Part shown: positions 44,417 through 51,914 of the stretch, in pieces
How the letters are laid out: the number at the start of each line of letters is the position of its first letter
How positions within the stretch are numbered: position 1 is the stretch's first letter
NCBI GenBank assembly: GCA_050259035.1
Contig: JBLMZW010000141.1
Span: 1 to 64,000, forward strand
Reading direction: 5' to 3'
Length of the DNA: 64,000 nucleotides
From: JBLMZW01 sp050259035
GTDB taxonomy: Bacteria; Bacillota; Syntrophomonadia; Syntrophomonadales; DTU052
The notes under the pieces: model-generated
Told to the model about the DNA's origin: nothing
Seen by the model: only the letters and a program-made list of their open reading frames with translations
Databases searched by the model: none
Program-made: the position numbers and the translations under genes

Positions 44417-45028
44417 ATGAAAACCAACTCGTCTAATAATCAAAAATCTTTGCGGGAACGAAAAAAGGAATCCTGCCGACAGACTATATATGAGGCAGCG
44501 GTACAATTATTTCTCGATAAGGGATATGAACAAACCACAGTTGATGAAATTGCAGTCGAAGCCAATGTCAGCAAAGCCACTTTTTTTAACTATTTCTCTC
44601 GGAAAGAGGAAATTGTAAAGTACTACGCTGACGCTATGTTTAAAGCCATACAGGAGGGGTGGCAGGGGGTTCAATTGTCCGCCACCTCTTCCAGTATCGA
44701 TAGGATTAAACATATGGTTCAGACGATTATTGATTTATATGAGTCCCGCAAAGAAGAGGTACACATTCTCTTATGGCGAAGGGTGAATATCTTAGGGCAG
44801 GACGAAAAGTTCCCCTTGGACAATCATAAAATCCTTATTGATACATTGAAAAACACTATATCCGAAGGACAAAAGAGAGGGGAAATAAGATCTGATATCG
44901 ATGCTGGAATACTGGCAGAAGACTTATTTATCATCATTCTTTACAACTTGGGAGTATGGTCGCAAGAGGGAACAACAAAGGATTTTATGGAACGCACTAG
45001 TAATACCCTTAAACTGTTGGAAAAATAG
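44417..45028 (+). CDS. TetR/AcrR-family regulator
   Basis: A 203-residue regulator with an N-terminal helix-turn-helix (residues about 17-63): QTIYEAAVQLFLDKGYEQTTV and recognition helix NVSKATFFNYFSRKEEIV. The ligand domain follows to residue 200. It sits between the C_GCAxxG-SCP2 gene and the CoA-disulfide reductase gene. A perfect inverted repeat 33 bases past its stop is a likely binding site, which would make the reductase gene its target. Confidence 0.9.
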   Translation: MKTNSSNNQKSLRERKKESCRQTIYEAAVQLFLDKGYEQTTVDEIAVEANVSKATFFNYFSRKEEIVKYYADAMFKAIQEGWQGVQLSATSSSIDRIKHMVQTIIDLYESRKEEVHILLWRRVNILGQDEKFPLDNHKILIDTLKNTISEGQKRGEIRSDIDAGILAEDLFIIILYNLGVWSQEGTTKDFMERTSNTLKLLEK

Positions 45029-45344
45029 GTTTGCCCTGTTCTTCGCCAAAATAACCAATATTTAATCAACCAGTTTGATTAACCACACCGGCTCACACAT
45101 CCTATAGATCAACCCTAAATACACCATCCTATTAATAGGTCTTAAAGCATTAACGCTTCACGGTCCAATACTCAGGTTTACTGAAAAAATAGCATTAGCT
45201 GGGACCATCAGGTTACCTGGAAGCCTTACGATGGTATTTCGCTGATGAAATGACTGTATCGAGTCAACAACAAATCGCTGTCTGATAGAAAGCCATTATA
45301 GGACGCTTTTATCGGAACGCAGTACATATTGGGGAGAGATTGTT
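45029..45344. other. Intergenic region upstream of CoA-disulfide reductase
   Basis: It contains the perfect 8+8 inverted repeat at 45062-45082 and a GGGGAGAG ribosome site before ATG 45345. I find no convincing -35/-10 pair, RNA gene or terminator. Confidence 0.4.
45062..45082. promoter_or_regulatory. Perfect 21-bp inverted repeat, probable TetR operator
   Basis: TTAATCAA (45062-45069) and TTGATTAA (45075-45082) are exact reverse complements separated by CCAGT. There is no following T-run, so a protein-binding site is more likely than a terminator. Confidence 0.55.
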
Positions 45345-47000
45345 ATGAAAAAAAAGATATTGATTATAGGTGGTGTAGCGGGAGGCGCAAGTGCAGCCGC
45401 CCGGCTGCGTAGATTGGATGAAAATGCTCAAATAATAATATTCGAACGTGGTGCAGAGGTTTCCTTTGCCAACTGTGGTCTACCCTATTATATTGGGGGA
45501 ACCATAGATAAGCGGAATAAGCTCTTAGTACAGACTCCCAAATCCCTTTTGCAGCGATATAACATCGACGTGAGAATATATAATGAAGTAATTCAGACTA
45601 TACCCCACCTGAAAGAGGTGGAAGTAAAAAACCTTCTGACCCATGAAATCTACCGAGAAAGCTATGATTACCTGATCTTATCTCCAGGCGCTAAACCCAT
45701 TCTCCCGAACATTCCAGGAATCGATCTACCTAATGTTTTTAGTATCCGCAATGTACCGGATAGTGACCGCGTTAAAAACTTTATAGATGAACGGAAGCCC
45801 AATAAAGCATTAGTAATCGGTGGTGGATTCATCGGTCTGGAAATGGTAGAGACCCTGATAACAAAAGGTCTATCGGTTACCGTTGTTGAGAAGGGCGATC
45901 AAGTAATGCCGCCTCTTGATTACGAAATGGCAGCTGTGGTTATGCAGCATCTAAATGGGGTTGGAAACGTTTCAATAAAACTAAACGAACACATTACAGC
46001 CCTTGAGGGAGATGGGAAAGTTCAATTCGCCGTACTGTCAAACGGTGAACGGCTGGAAACCGATATGGTTGTAATAGGTATCGGTGTACTTCCTGAGACT
46101 GACCTGGCTAAAGAAGCGGGGTTAATGATTGGCTCTGCCGGGGGTATCCTGGTTAATGATTACTTATGTACTTCTGACCCTTACATATATGCCGTGGGTG
46201 ACGCAATACAGGTTCGGCACATGGTAACTGGCCAAGATAGTCTTTTACCCTTAGCCGGTCCAGCCAATAAACAGGGAAGAGTCGCTGCCGATAACATAGC
46301 CGGAAAAGGAATAAAATACAAAGGCTCTCAGGGTACATCCATTGTTCAAGTCCTGGGATTAGTAGCTGCCACAACCGGCGCCAATGAGAAATCCCTGAAA
46401 GCGAGTGGAATTGGTTATTTGAAATGTTATTTACATCCTTCATCTCATGCAACCTATTATCCGGGGGCACACGGATTAGCCATTAAACTTTTATTTACCC
46501 CTGAAGGGAAAGTACTTGGCGCTCAGATTGTTGGAGGAGAAGGCGTGGATAAACGTATCGATGTCATAGCTACAGCCATACGGGGGGGGATGTCGGTTTA
46601 TGATCTTCAGGAGTTAGAACTTAGTTACGCTCCTCCATTTTCCTCTGCTAAAGATCCGGTTAACATGGCAGGCTTTATAGCCGCGAATATCATAAACGGT
46701 GAAAACCCACCTGTCTATTGGAACCAATTCGCCGGAATAGACCCCGAAGAAGTGATTCTGCTTGATGTACGTACCCCAAAGGAGACGGAGGCGGGCATGC
46801 TTGAAGGAGCTGTAAATATCCCGGTCGATGAATTGCGTCATCGGCTTCATGAAATTCCAAGGGATAAGGAAATATGGATCTACTGCCGGGTGGGACTCAG
46901 GGGATACATTGCAACCCGCATCCTGCAGCAAAATGGATTTACCCGGGTTAAAAACCTGAGTGGTGGGTATTTGACCTACCATCCTACGGTAGCTAAATAG
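45345..47000 (+). CDS. cdr: CoA-disulfide reductase-like flavoprotein with rhodanese domain
   Basis: A 551-residue FAD/NAD(P)-dependent disulfide reductase. FAD loop GGVAGGASAA at the N-terminus, active cysteine Cys44 in SFANCGLPYY, NAD(P) loop VIGGGFIGLE near 157, and ATG/CGD-type FAD motif YAVGDAIQV. Residues about 460-551 are a rhodanese domain (LLDVRTPKETE) with active Cys514 (YCRVGLRG). Such fusions reduce CoA disulfide, CoA persulfide or polysulfide. GGGGAGAG precedes ATG 45345. Regulation by the adjacent TetR protein is plausible. It ends at a bidirectional hairpin terminator. Confidence 0.9.
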   Translation: MKKKILIIGGVAGGASAAARLRRLDENAQIIIFERGAEVSFANCGLPYYIGGTIDKRNKLLVQTPKSLLQRYNIDVRIYNEVIQTIPHLKEVEVKNLLTHEIYRESYDYLILSPGAKPILPNIPGIDLPNVFSIRNVPDSDRVKNFIDERKPNKALVIGGGFIGLEMVETLITKGLSVTVVEKGDQVMPPLDYEMAAVVMQHLNGVGNVSIKLNEHITALEGDGKVQFAVLSNGERLETDMVVIGIGVLPETDLAKEAGLMIGSAGGILVNDYLCTSDPYIYAVGDAIQVRHMVTGQDSLLPLAGPANKQGRVAADNIAGKGIKYKGSQGTSIVQVLGLVAATTGANEKSLKASGIGYLKCYLHPSSHATYYPGAHGLAIKLLFTPEGKVLGAQIVGGEGVDKRIDVIATAIRGGMSVYDLQELELSYAPPFSSAKDPVNMAGFIAANIINGENPPVYWNQFAGIDPEEVILLDVRTPKETEAGMLEGAVNIPVDELRHRLHEIPRDKEIWIYCRVGLRGYIATRILQQNGFTRVKNLSGGYLTYHPTVAK

Positions 47001-47113
47001 AAAGAATCGACCAGATTAAGGATCTATATAATACTGAACCTGATTGAAACGATGATGCATAATCAGGCAAGTCGGCAGTAATTATAAAATAGAATACCTA
47101 ATAAATAAAAGTA

Positions 47114-47140
47114 AGGGGCTCGAAAGCCCCTATTTTCCTA
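47114..47140. terminator. Bidirectional terminator between reductase and tRNA genes
   Basis: AGGGGCT (47114-47120) pairs with AGCCCCT (47125-47131) around CGAA. The plus side is followed by ATTTTCC and the minus side by TACTTTTATTT, so it can end both the reductase transcript and the minus-strand tRNA. Confidence 0.75.
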
Positions 47141-47226
47141 TGGTGCCGAAGGTGGGACTCGAACCCACATGTCCTCAGGACACTCGATTTTGAGTCGAGC
47201 GCGTCTGCCAATTCCACCACTTCGGC
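47141..47226 (-). tRNA. tRNA-Leu (anticodon CAA)
   Basis: Read on the minus strand, it begins GCCGAAG at 47226 and ends CTTCGGCACCA at 47141, with the CCA encoded. The acceptor stem is perfectly paired, the D arm has GGCAGAC, the anticodon stem CUCGA/UCGAG encloses CUCAAAA (anticodon CAA), a long class II variable arm follows (about UGUCCUGAGGACA), and the T loop is GUUCGAGUC. Length 86 bases. The long variable arm and anticodon identify leucine. Confidence 0.96.
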
Positions 47227-47497
47227 TTATTATTATATTAATATAGGTTTTTATTGTAAGTTCTCTGCAAATCTAGCGTATCTAATTGTACAACATGATT
47301 TGGAAACGGTCAAGAAAGCGGGATTTGGGCTAGTTCTGGTTTGATGCAGCCCTATAAGGTCAAAAGGGAGGGATGCGCTTAATTTGGCGAATATATAATA
47401 TAATCGCTTCTTATTAATGTTAAATAAAGGCAGGAAAAGGTAGTATCTATGGCGAAAAGTGATCATATTGAAAATTAAGGTATTTAAGGAGAGGGCT

Positions 47498-49747
47498 ATG
47501 AGACGCAGAGTACTTTTATTTCTTATGATTATTCTTATTGCTGCGGGGACAATGTTCGCTTTACCGGCTATGGCCGCAGAGTATCTCGATTCGGATATTA
47601 GGATTTCGAATCCATCAAGTGGAGATATCGTGGAAACTAACACTATGTGTGAGATTACTTGGAGTGTACCTACCGCTTGTTTGGAACAAAACCTATATTA
47701 TTCACTTGATGATGGTTCGTCCTGGTCAAGTATTGCCACAGTAATCGCCGGAATTGGCAGTTATGATTGGAAAGTGCCTAACGTAAGTTCCAATGAGGCA
47801 CGCATTAAAGTACAGATACTGGTCTTGGAATCGTCAAGCACGGAAGTATATACTTTGAAATATTATAACAAGTCCGGCCGATTTACCATAAAAAAGGCGG
47901 GGGATACTCTTAAAGCTCCGTCAAATCTAAACACGGCCGCAGAATCAAGTTCAAGCATTCTTGTTAGCTGGAAAGACAATTCTTCTAACGAATCCGGTTT
48001 TAGGGTTGAAAGACGGCTTCCGTCTGGTAATTGGAACGAAGTGAAGCAAACCAGCGCTAATATAACTGAGTACAAGGATACCGGACTGCAACCGTATACC
48101 AAATACTACTACCGGGTAAGAGCTTATAACAGTTCCGGTTTGTCCGATTATTCAAATGAGGATAGTGTTCGGACATTGGAAGAAGATGATTCCGATAAAC
48201 CAAAGGCACCCAGTAGTTTGACTGCGGAAGCAGTTACATCCCAACAAGTAAACTTAAAATGGAAGGATAATTCCAGCAATGAAAATGGGTTCAAAATTGA
48301 AAGGAAAACCAGTAGTTCTTCATGGAGTGTGATTACCACCGTAGGTTCTGATGTTGTCAAGTTGAGCGATACCGATGTGAAATCGAACACAAAATATTAC
48401 TATCGGGTGCGAGCGTATAATGATGAAGGCTATTCTGAATATTCTAATGAGGACTATGTCACAACTTCCGAAAGTGATTCTGACGAACCTAAAACGCCAA
48501 CCAATTTAAATGCGGATGCAGTCTCATATAAACAAGTCACTTTAAAATGGCAGGACAATTCCAATAACGAGAATGGTTTTGATATCGAAAGAAAAACCAG
48601 TTCTTCTTCGTGGAATGAGATAGCCAGTGTTGGCAAGGACGTCGTGAAGTACACGGATAATAGTGTGAGTCCTGATACCAAGTATTACTACCGGGTACGG
48701 GCATACAATAACGCCGGCCATTCCGATTATTCTAATGAGGACAATGTCAAAACCCCGGAAAATGATTCAAGTAATCGACCTGTGGCACCCCAAAGTCTGA
48801 GCGCGGAATCGGTTACATATCAATTAATTACTTTGAACTGGCTGGATAAATCTAGTAATGAAACTGGTTTCCGAATTGAGAGAAAGACTAGTTCCACATG
48901 GAAGGAGATTGGTACTGTCAGTGCCAATACCATCAAGTGGAGCGACTCCGATGTGGTTTCCGGCACCGAATATACTTATCGAGTTAGAGCCTATAATAGC
49001 TATGGTAATTCAGATTATTCCAATGAAAAAACAATAACCGCCGGTGGCAGCAGCCAACTTGCCGCACCAAGCAATCTGAACGCCACGGTCATATCATCAG
49101 CGGAACTTCTTTTGAAATGGACTGACAATTCCAGTAATGAAAAAGGGTTCATAATAGAAAGGAAAATTGGCAGCGGCAGTTATAAGACGCTAATTACGGT
49201 TAAATCCAACATAACTTCATACAATGATATTGAGTTAGTTCCTTCTACTAAATACAGTTATCGAGTCAGGGCTTATAATAGCTCAGGTTATTCAGCTTAT
49301 TCCAACGAAATCACAACCACCACCTCATCAATTAACTCTAATAACAGGGGCCGAACAGTACTTCGATTCAGCTTGGGTTCCAGTGTTTATTATGTTAATG
49401 ATCAGCCTCAAACAATGGATGCTGTACCAGTGGTTAGAAATAGCAGGGTTTTTATTCCTATAAGATATGTGGGAACAGCGCTGGGGGCTGATGTGGGCTG
49501 GCAACAGGCTGAGAGTAAAGTAACAATCAAACTGGATCAAAAAATAGTTGAGTTATGGATCAATTCAAACCGGGCCCGAGTCAATGGGATTTCTACCCTG
49601 GTGGATTTGGATAATTCAAAAGTAATGCCATTTACTGTACCACCTGGTCGTACAATGCTGCCACTGCGTTTTATTGCTGAGAATCTTGGCTGCGATGTGA
49701 ACTGGAATCAAAGCCTGGGAGTTGTGACTATAACCTATAATCCCTAA
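47498..49747 (+). CDS. Secreted five-Fn3-repeat protein with Cu-amine-oxidase-N-like stalk domain
   Basis: A 749-residue secreted protein. The signal peptide is residues 1-27 (cleavage near AMAAEYL). Residues about 30-130 form an Ig-like domain (LYYSLDDGSSW). Five fibronectin type III repeats of about 95 residues follow (about 138-610), each with SNEnGF.IERK and a Y.YRVRAYN motif. The C-terminal 135 residues form a copper-amine-oxidase N-terminal-like domain in two halves (RVFIPIRYVGTALGADV; RTMLPLRFIAENLGCDV), common in Firmicute surface proteins. ATG 47498 follows AAGGAGAGGG. It probably acts in cell-surface adhesion or wall interaction. Confidence 0.9.
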   Translation: MRRRVLLFLMIILIAAGTMFALPAMAAEYLDSDIRISNPSSGDIVETNTMCEITWSVPTACLEQNLYYSLDDGSSWSSIATVIAGIGSYDWKVPNVSSNEARIKVQILVLESSSTEVYTLKYYNKSGRFTIKKAGDTLKAPSNLNTAAESSSSILVSWKDNSSNESGFRVERRLPSGNWNEVKQTSANITEYKDTGLQPYTKYYYRVRAYNSSGLSDYSNEDSVRTLEEDDSDKPKAPSSLTAEAVTSQQVNLKWKDNSSNENGFKIERKTSSSSWSVITTVGSDVVKLSDTDVKSNTKYYYRVRAYNDEGYSEYSNEDYVTTSESDSDEPKTPTNLNADAVSYKQVTLKWQDNSNNENGFDIERKTSSSSWNEIASVGKDVVKYTDNSVSPDTKYYYRVRAYNNAGHSDYSNEDNVKTPENDSSNRPVAPQSLSAESVTYQLITLNWLDKSSNETGFRIERKTSSTWKEIGTVSANTIKWSDSDVVSGTEYTYRVRAYNSYGNSDYSNEKTITAGGSSQLAAPSNLNATVISSAELLLKWTDNSSNEKGFIIERKIGSGSYKTLITVKSNITSYNDIELVPSTKYSYRVRAYNSSGYSAYSNEITTTTSSINSNNRGRTVLRFSLGSSVYYVNDQPQTMDAVPVVRNSRVFIPIRYVGTALGADVGWQQAESKVTIKLDQKIVELWINSNRARVNGISTLVDLDNSKVMPFTVPPGRTMLPLRFIAENLGCDVNWNQSLGVVTITYNP
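47911..49330 (+). repeat. Tandem Fn3-coding repeats, period about 285 bp
   Basis: Five in-frame repeats begin near 47911, 48198, 48487, 48779 and 49057. Short stretches encoding WKDNSSNE-like and YYYRVRAYN-like segments recur at matching positions. Divergence between units is moderate, so this is an old duplication. Confidence 0.75.
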
Positions 49748-49781
49748 GTTAATAGAGCTGATAATTATTAATACTGGAAAG

Positions 49782-49813
49782 CAGGCACCATATTTGGGCT
49801 GCCTGTTTTTTTT
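49782..49813 (+). terminator. Rho-independent terminator after the Fn3 gene
   Basis: CAGGCA (49782-49787) pairs with TGCCTG (49800-49805), followed immediately by eight T residues. Confidence 0.8.
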
Positions 49814-50020
49814 ATCAGAACTGATCTTTAAATGGGTTTCCAACCATCGAATTCGCATTTCTGGGAGCTTTAGTGTTACAATATACAATAGCTCTGTTAT
49901 CACAAGTAACATTATGCCTTTACTGGAAACATTCTTCGATTATTATTTGGAGGAGATCATTAACCTATTATCGAATCATAATTGCGAATGTTCTCCATCC
50001 CTCGAGAGAGGAGGATGCGT

Positions 50021-50602
50021 CTGAGCAGAGATGAAGATCTTATAAAACAGAGCATACACGGAAATACCCAGGCTTTCGAGGAGTTAGTACATAAATATCA
50101 GAACAGAATATACAATCTGGCCTATCGTTATATGGGTAACGAGGACGATGCCAGTGATATGGCTCAGGAGGCTTTAATCAAGGCGTATCGTTCTCTGGCT
50201 AGTTTTAAAGGGGAATCTTCCTTTAGTACCTGGCTCTACCGAATAACGGCTAATGTATGTCTGGACGAACTTCGAAAGCGCAAACGGGTAGTGCCAATGA
50301 TTTCGCTTGATGAACCGGCAGTGACATCTGACGGAGAGGATATCGAACGTGACCTGGCTGACTCGTCTCCGACAGCTGATATTGTTTTCGAACACAAGGA
50401 AATGGAAAAATACCTTCAGGCGTTGATAAGCACACTAAAACCGGAATATAAATCGGTCATTATTTTAAGGGATGTCATGGATTTTTCCTACGAGGAAGTC
50501 GCGGAGATACTACAGTGCTCGATAGGAACGGTAAAATCAAGGTTAAGCAGGGGTAGGGAGATCTTAAGAAAAAAGCTTTCCAGGAGGGAACTTTTACCGT
50601 AA
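50021..50602 (+). CDS. ECF RNA polymerase sigma factor (SigW-like)
   Basis: A sigma-70 family ECF factor of about 193 residues. Region 2 (about 15-85) has QNRIYNLAYRYMGNEDDASDMAQEALIKAY and FSTWLYRITANVCLDELRKRK. Region 4 (about 130-180) has LKPEYKSVIILRDV and YEEVAEILQCSIGTVKSRLSRGR. GAGGAGG is directly adjacent to ATG 50015 (zero spacing) but six bases before an in-frame CTG at 50021, so CTG may be the true start; ATG 50015 is the conventional choice. The anti-sigma gene follows 34 bases later. It would direct an envelope-stress regulon. Confidence 0.92.
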   Translation: MSRDEDLIKQSIHGNTQAFEELVHKYQNRIYNLAYRYMGNEDDASDMAQEALIKAYRSLASFKGESSFSTWLYRITANVCLDELRKRKRVVPMISLDEPAVTSDGEDIERDLADSSPTADIVFEHKEMEKYLQALISTLKPEYKSVIILRDVMDFSYEEVAEILQCSIGTVKSRLSRGREILRKKLSRRELLP

Positions 50603-50636
50603 CCCTTTCGTCATAATTTTAGAAGGGGTGCGTAGT

Positions 50637-51692
50637 ATGTTTTGCAAGGATGCCAGGGAGTTATTATCTCCCTATGTAGATGGCTTTATAACCGAAGAAG
50701 AAAAAGTTGCTCTGGAGAATCATCTGGCTGGTTGCATGGATTGTCGGCAAGAGATGACAGAGCTTCGTAGTATGCTTCAGTTGTTTGGGGGTTTACCTGA
50801 ACTTGAAGTGCCATCTAATTTCGGCGAAGAATTGCACCTCCGTCTATTACGAGAGAAGACCGTTCCATCAATTAAAAAAGAACATACTCCTCACAGAACT
50901 GGTTGGGTTGCGGCGGCAGCCGCCGGAATTGCGTTGGCCTGTGGTATATATGCCAGCAGTCTGGTACCCGCTCCGATGATAGCAAGTGTTAATGATAAGA
51001 TAATAGCTATGTTCTCGCCATCGGATAAGGATTCTAATGTAGATATTAATAACATTTTAAATCACATACCTAAAACGGATCAATCGGGAAAACTGAACCC
51101 GGCAGTAACTCAGCCAACACCTAATACAGGGAATAACTCAACCAAACAAGTTGTACCACCTACGGTCCAAGTAGCTACTAATTCACCTAAGAATAACAAC
51201 AATAATTCAACCGGTAAAACAGCTGCAATTGAACAGAAGATCGCAACGAGTTTTAATTTACAGCTTAGGACAGATAATGCGACAGATACTATTAACAGTA
51301 TTAGGCAGGTTGCTTTAAATAACGCAGGTGGAGTCGAGGTGTATAATGCTGAGACCTCGATATCAAATACGTTAGTAACACTAAGGGTTAAGCCTGACCA
51401 GGTTAACCAGGTAATATCCGAGTTGGAGAAACTGGGTATAACCACCAACCCGATGAAATCCAGCGAGAATCTTACCAGTGATTATTCTAAGAATAAAAAC
51501 AGTTTAGATAGAGTTAATGCCGAGGTCATATCCCTGGAATCAAGAACTAATCTTACCCCGGCCGAAGAAGAACGGCTCCAAGCCAGGCTTTGGGAACAGT
51601 CATATCTTAATGATAAACAGGCCGAATTGGAACAGCAGTTAGACACAGTAGCCATTAAGATTCTGGTACCCAATAAAACTGACAGCAATTAA
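50637..51692 (+). CDS. Anti-sigma factor: zinc-finger domain plus DUF4349
   Basis: A 351-residue membrane protein. The N-terminal ZAS/zf-HC2 domain has HLAGCMDCRQE (HxxxCxxC) near residues 31-40. One membrane helix lies at about 95-113. A Ser/Thr/Asn/Pro-rich extracytoplasmic linker (about 150-205) leads to a DUF4349 domain (about 205-345) with a helical hairpin (LESRTNLTPAEEERLQARLWEQ). It should hold the preceding ECF sigma factor at the membrane until a surface signal arrives. ATG 50637 follows AAGGGGTG; GTG 50628 is less likely. It is followed by a strong terminator. Confidence 0.88.
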   Translation: MFCKDARELLSPYVDGFITEEEKVALENHLAGCMDCRQEMTELRSMLQLFGGLPELEVPSNFGEELHLRLLREKTVPSIKKEHTPHRTGWVAAAAAGIALACGIYASSLVPAPMIASVNDKIIAMFSPSDKDSNVDINNILNHIPKTDQSGKLNPAVTQPTPNTGNNSTKQVVPPTVQVATNSPKNNNNNSTGKTAAIEQKIATSFNLQLRTDNATDTINSIRQVALNNAGGVEVYNAETSISNTLVTLRVKPDQVNQVISELEKLGITTNPMKSSENLTSDYSKNKNSLDRVNAEVISLESRTNLTPAEEERLQARLWEQSYLNDKQAELEQQLDTVAIKILVPNKTDSN

Positions 51693-51751
51693 TGTTCTGG
51701 TAACCGGCATACCAGATCCTTGATAATCAAATATTAAAAGAAGATACTAAG

Positions 51752-51786
51752 TGGGCAGGATTTTGATCCTGCCCATTGAATTTTTT
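51752..51786 (+). terminator. Rho-independent terminator of the sigma/anti-sigma operon
   Basis: TGGGCAGGAT (51752-51761) pairs perfectly with ATCCTGCCCA (51766-51775) around a four-base loop, followed by TTGAATTTTTT. Confidence 0.9.
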
Positions 51787-51807
51787 ATACTTCAGGGAAG
51801 TATATCC

Positions 51808-51825
51808 TTGCCATATCTATGGCAA
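51808..51825. promoter_or_regulatory. 18-bp near-perfect palindrome upstream of polA
   Basis: TTGCCATA and TATGGCAA are exact reverse complements separated by TC. The two-base centre is too short for an RNA loop without losing pairs, so a DNA-binding dyad site is more likely. It does not match the Gram-positive LexA box. Confidence 0.45.
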
Positions 51826-51914
51826 CACCAGAGGTATGAAGTAGCCAGGCGCGTGCCCAGGGAACTGATTATGGCGTGCCTATCTCGCGAGAAAGTTATT
51901 ATAAGAGGTGTTAT

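Noticed and set aside
47911..49330. Regular repeats resembling a CRISPR array or satellite
   Set aside because: Units are in frame, about 285 bp, diverged and encode fibronectin type III domains.
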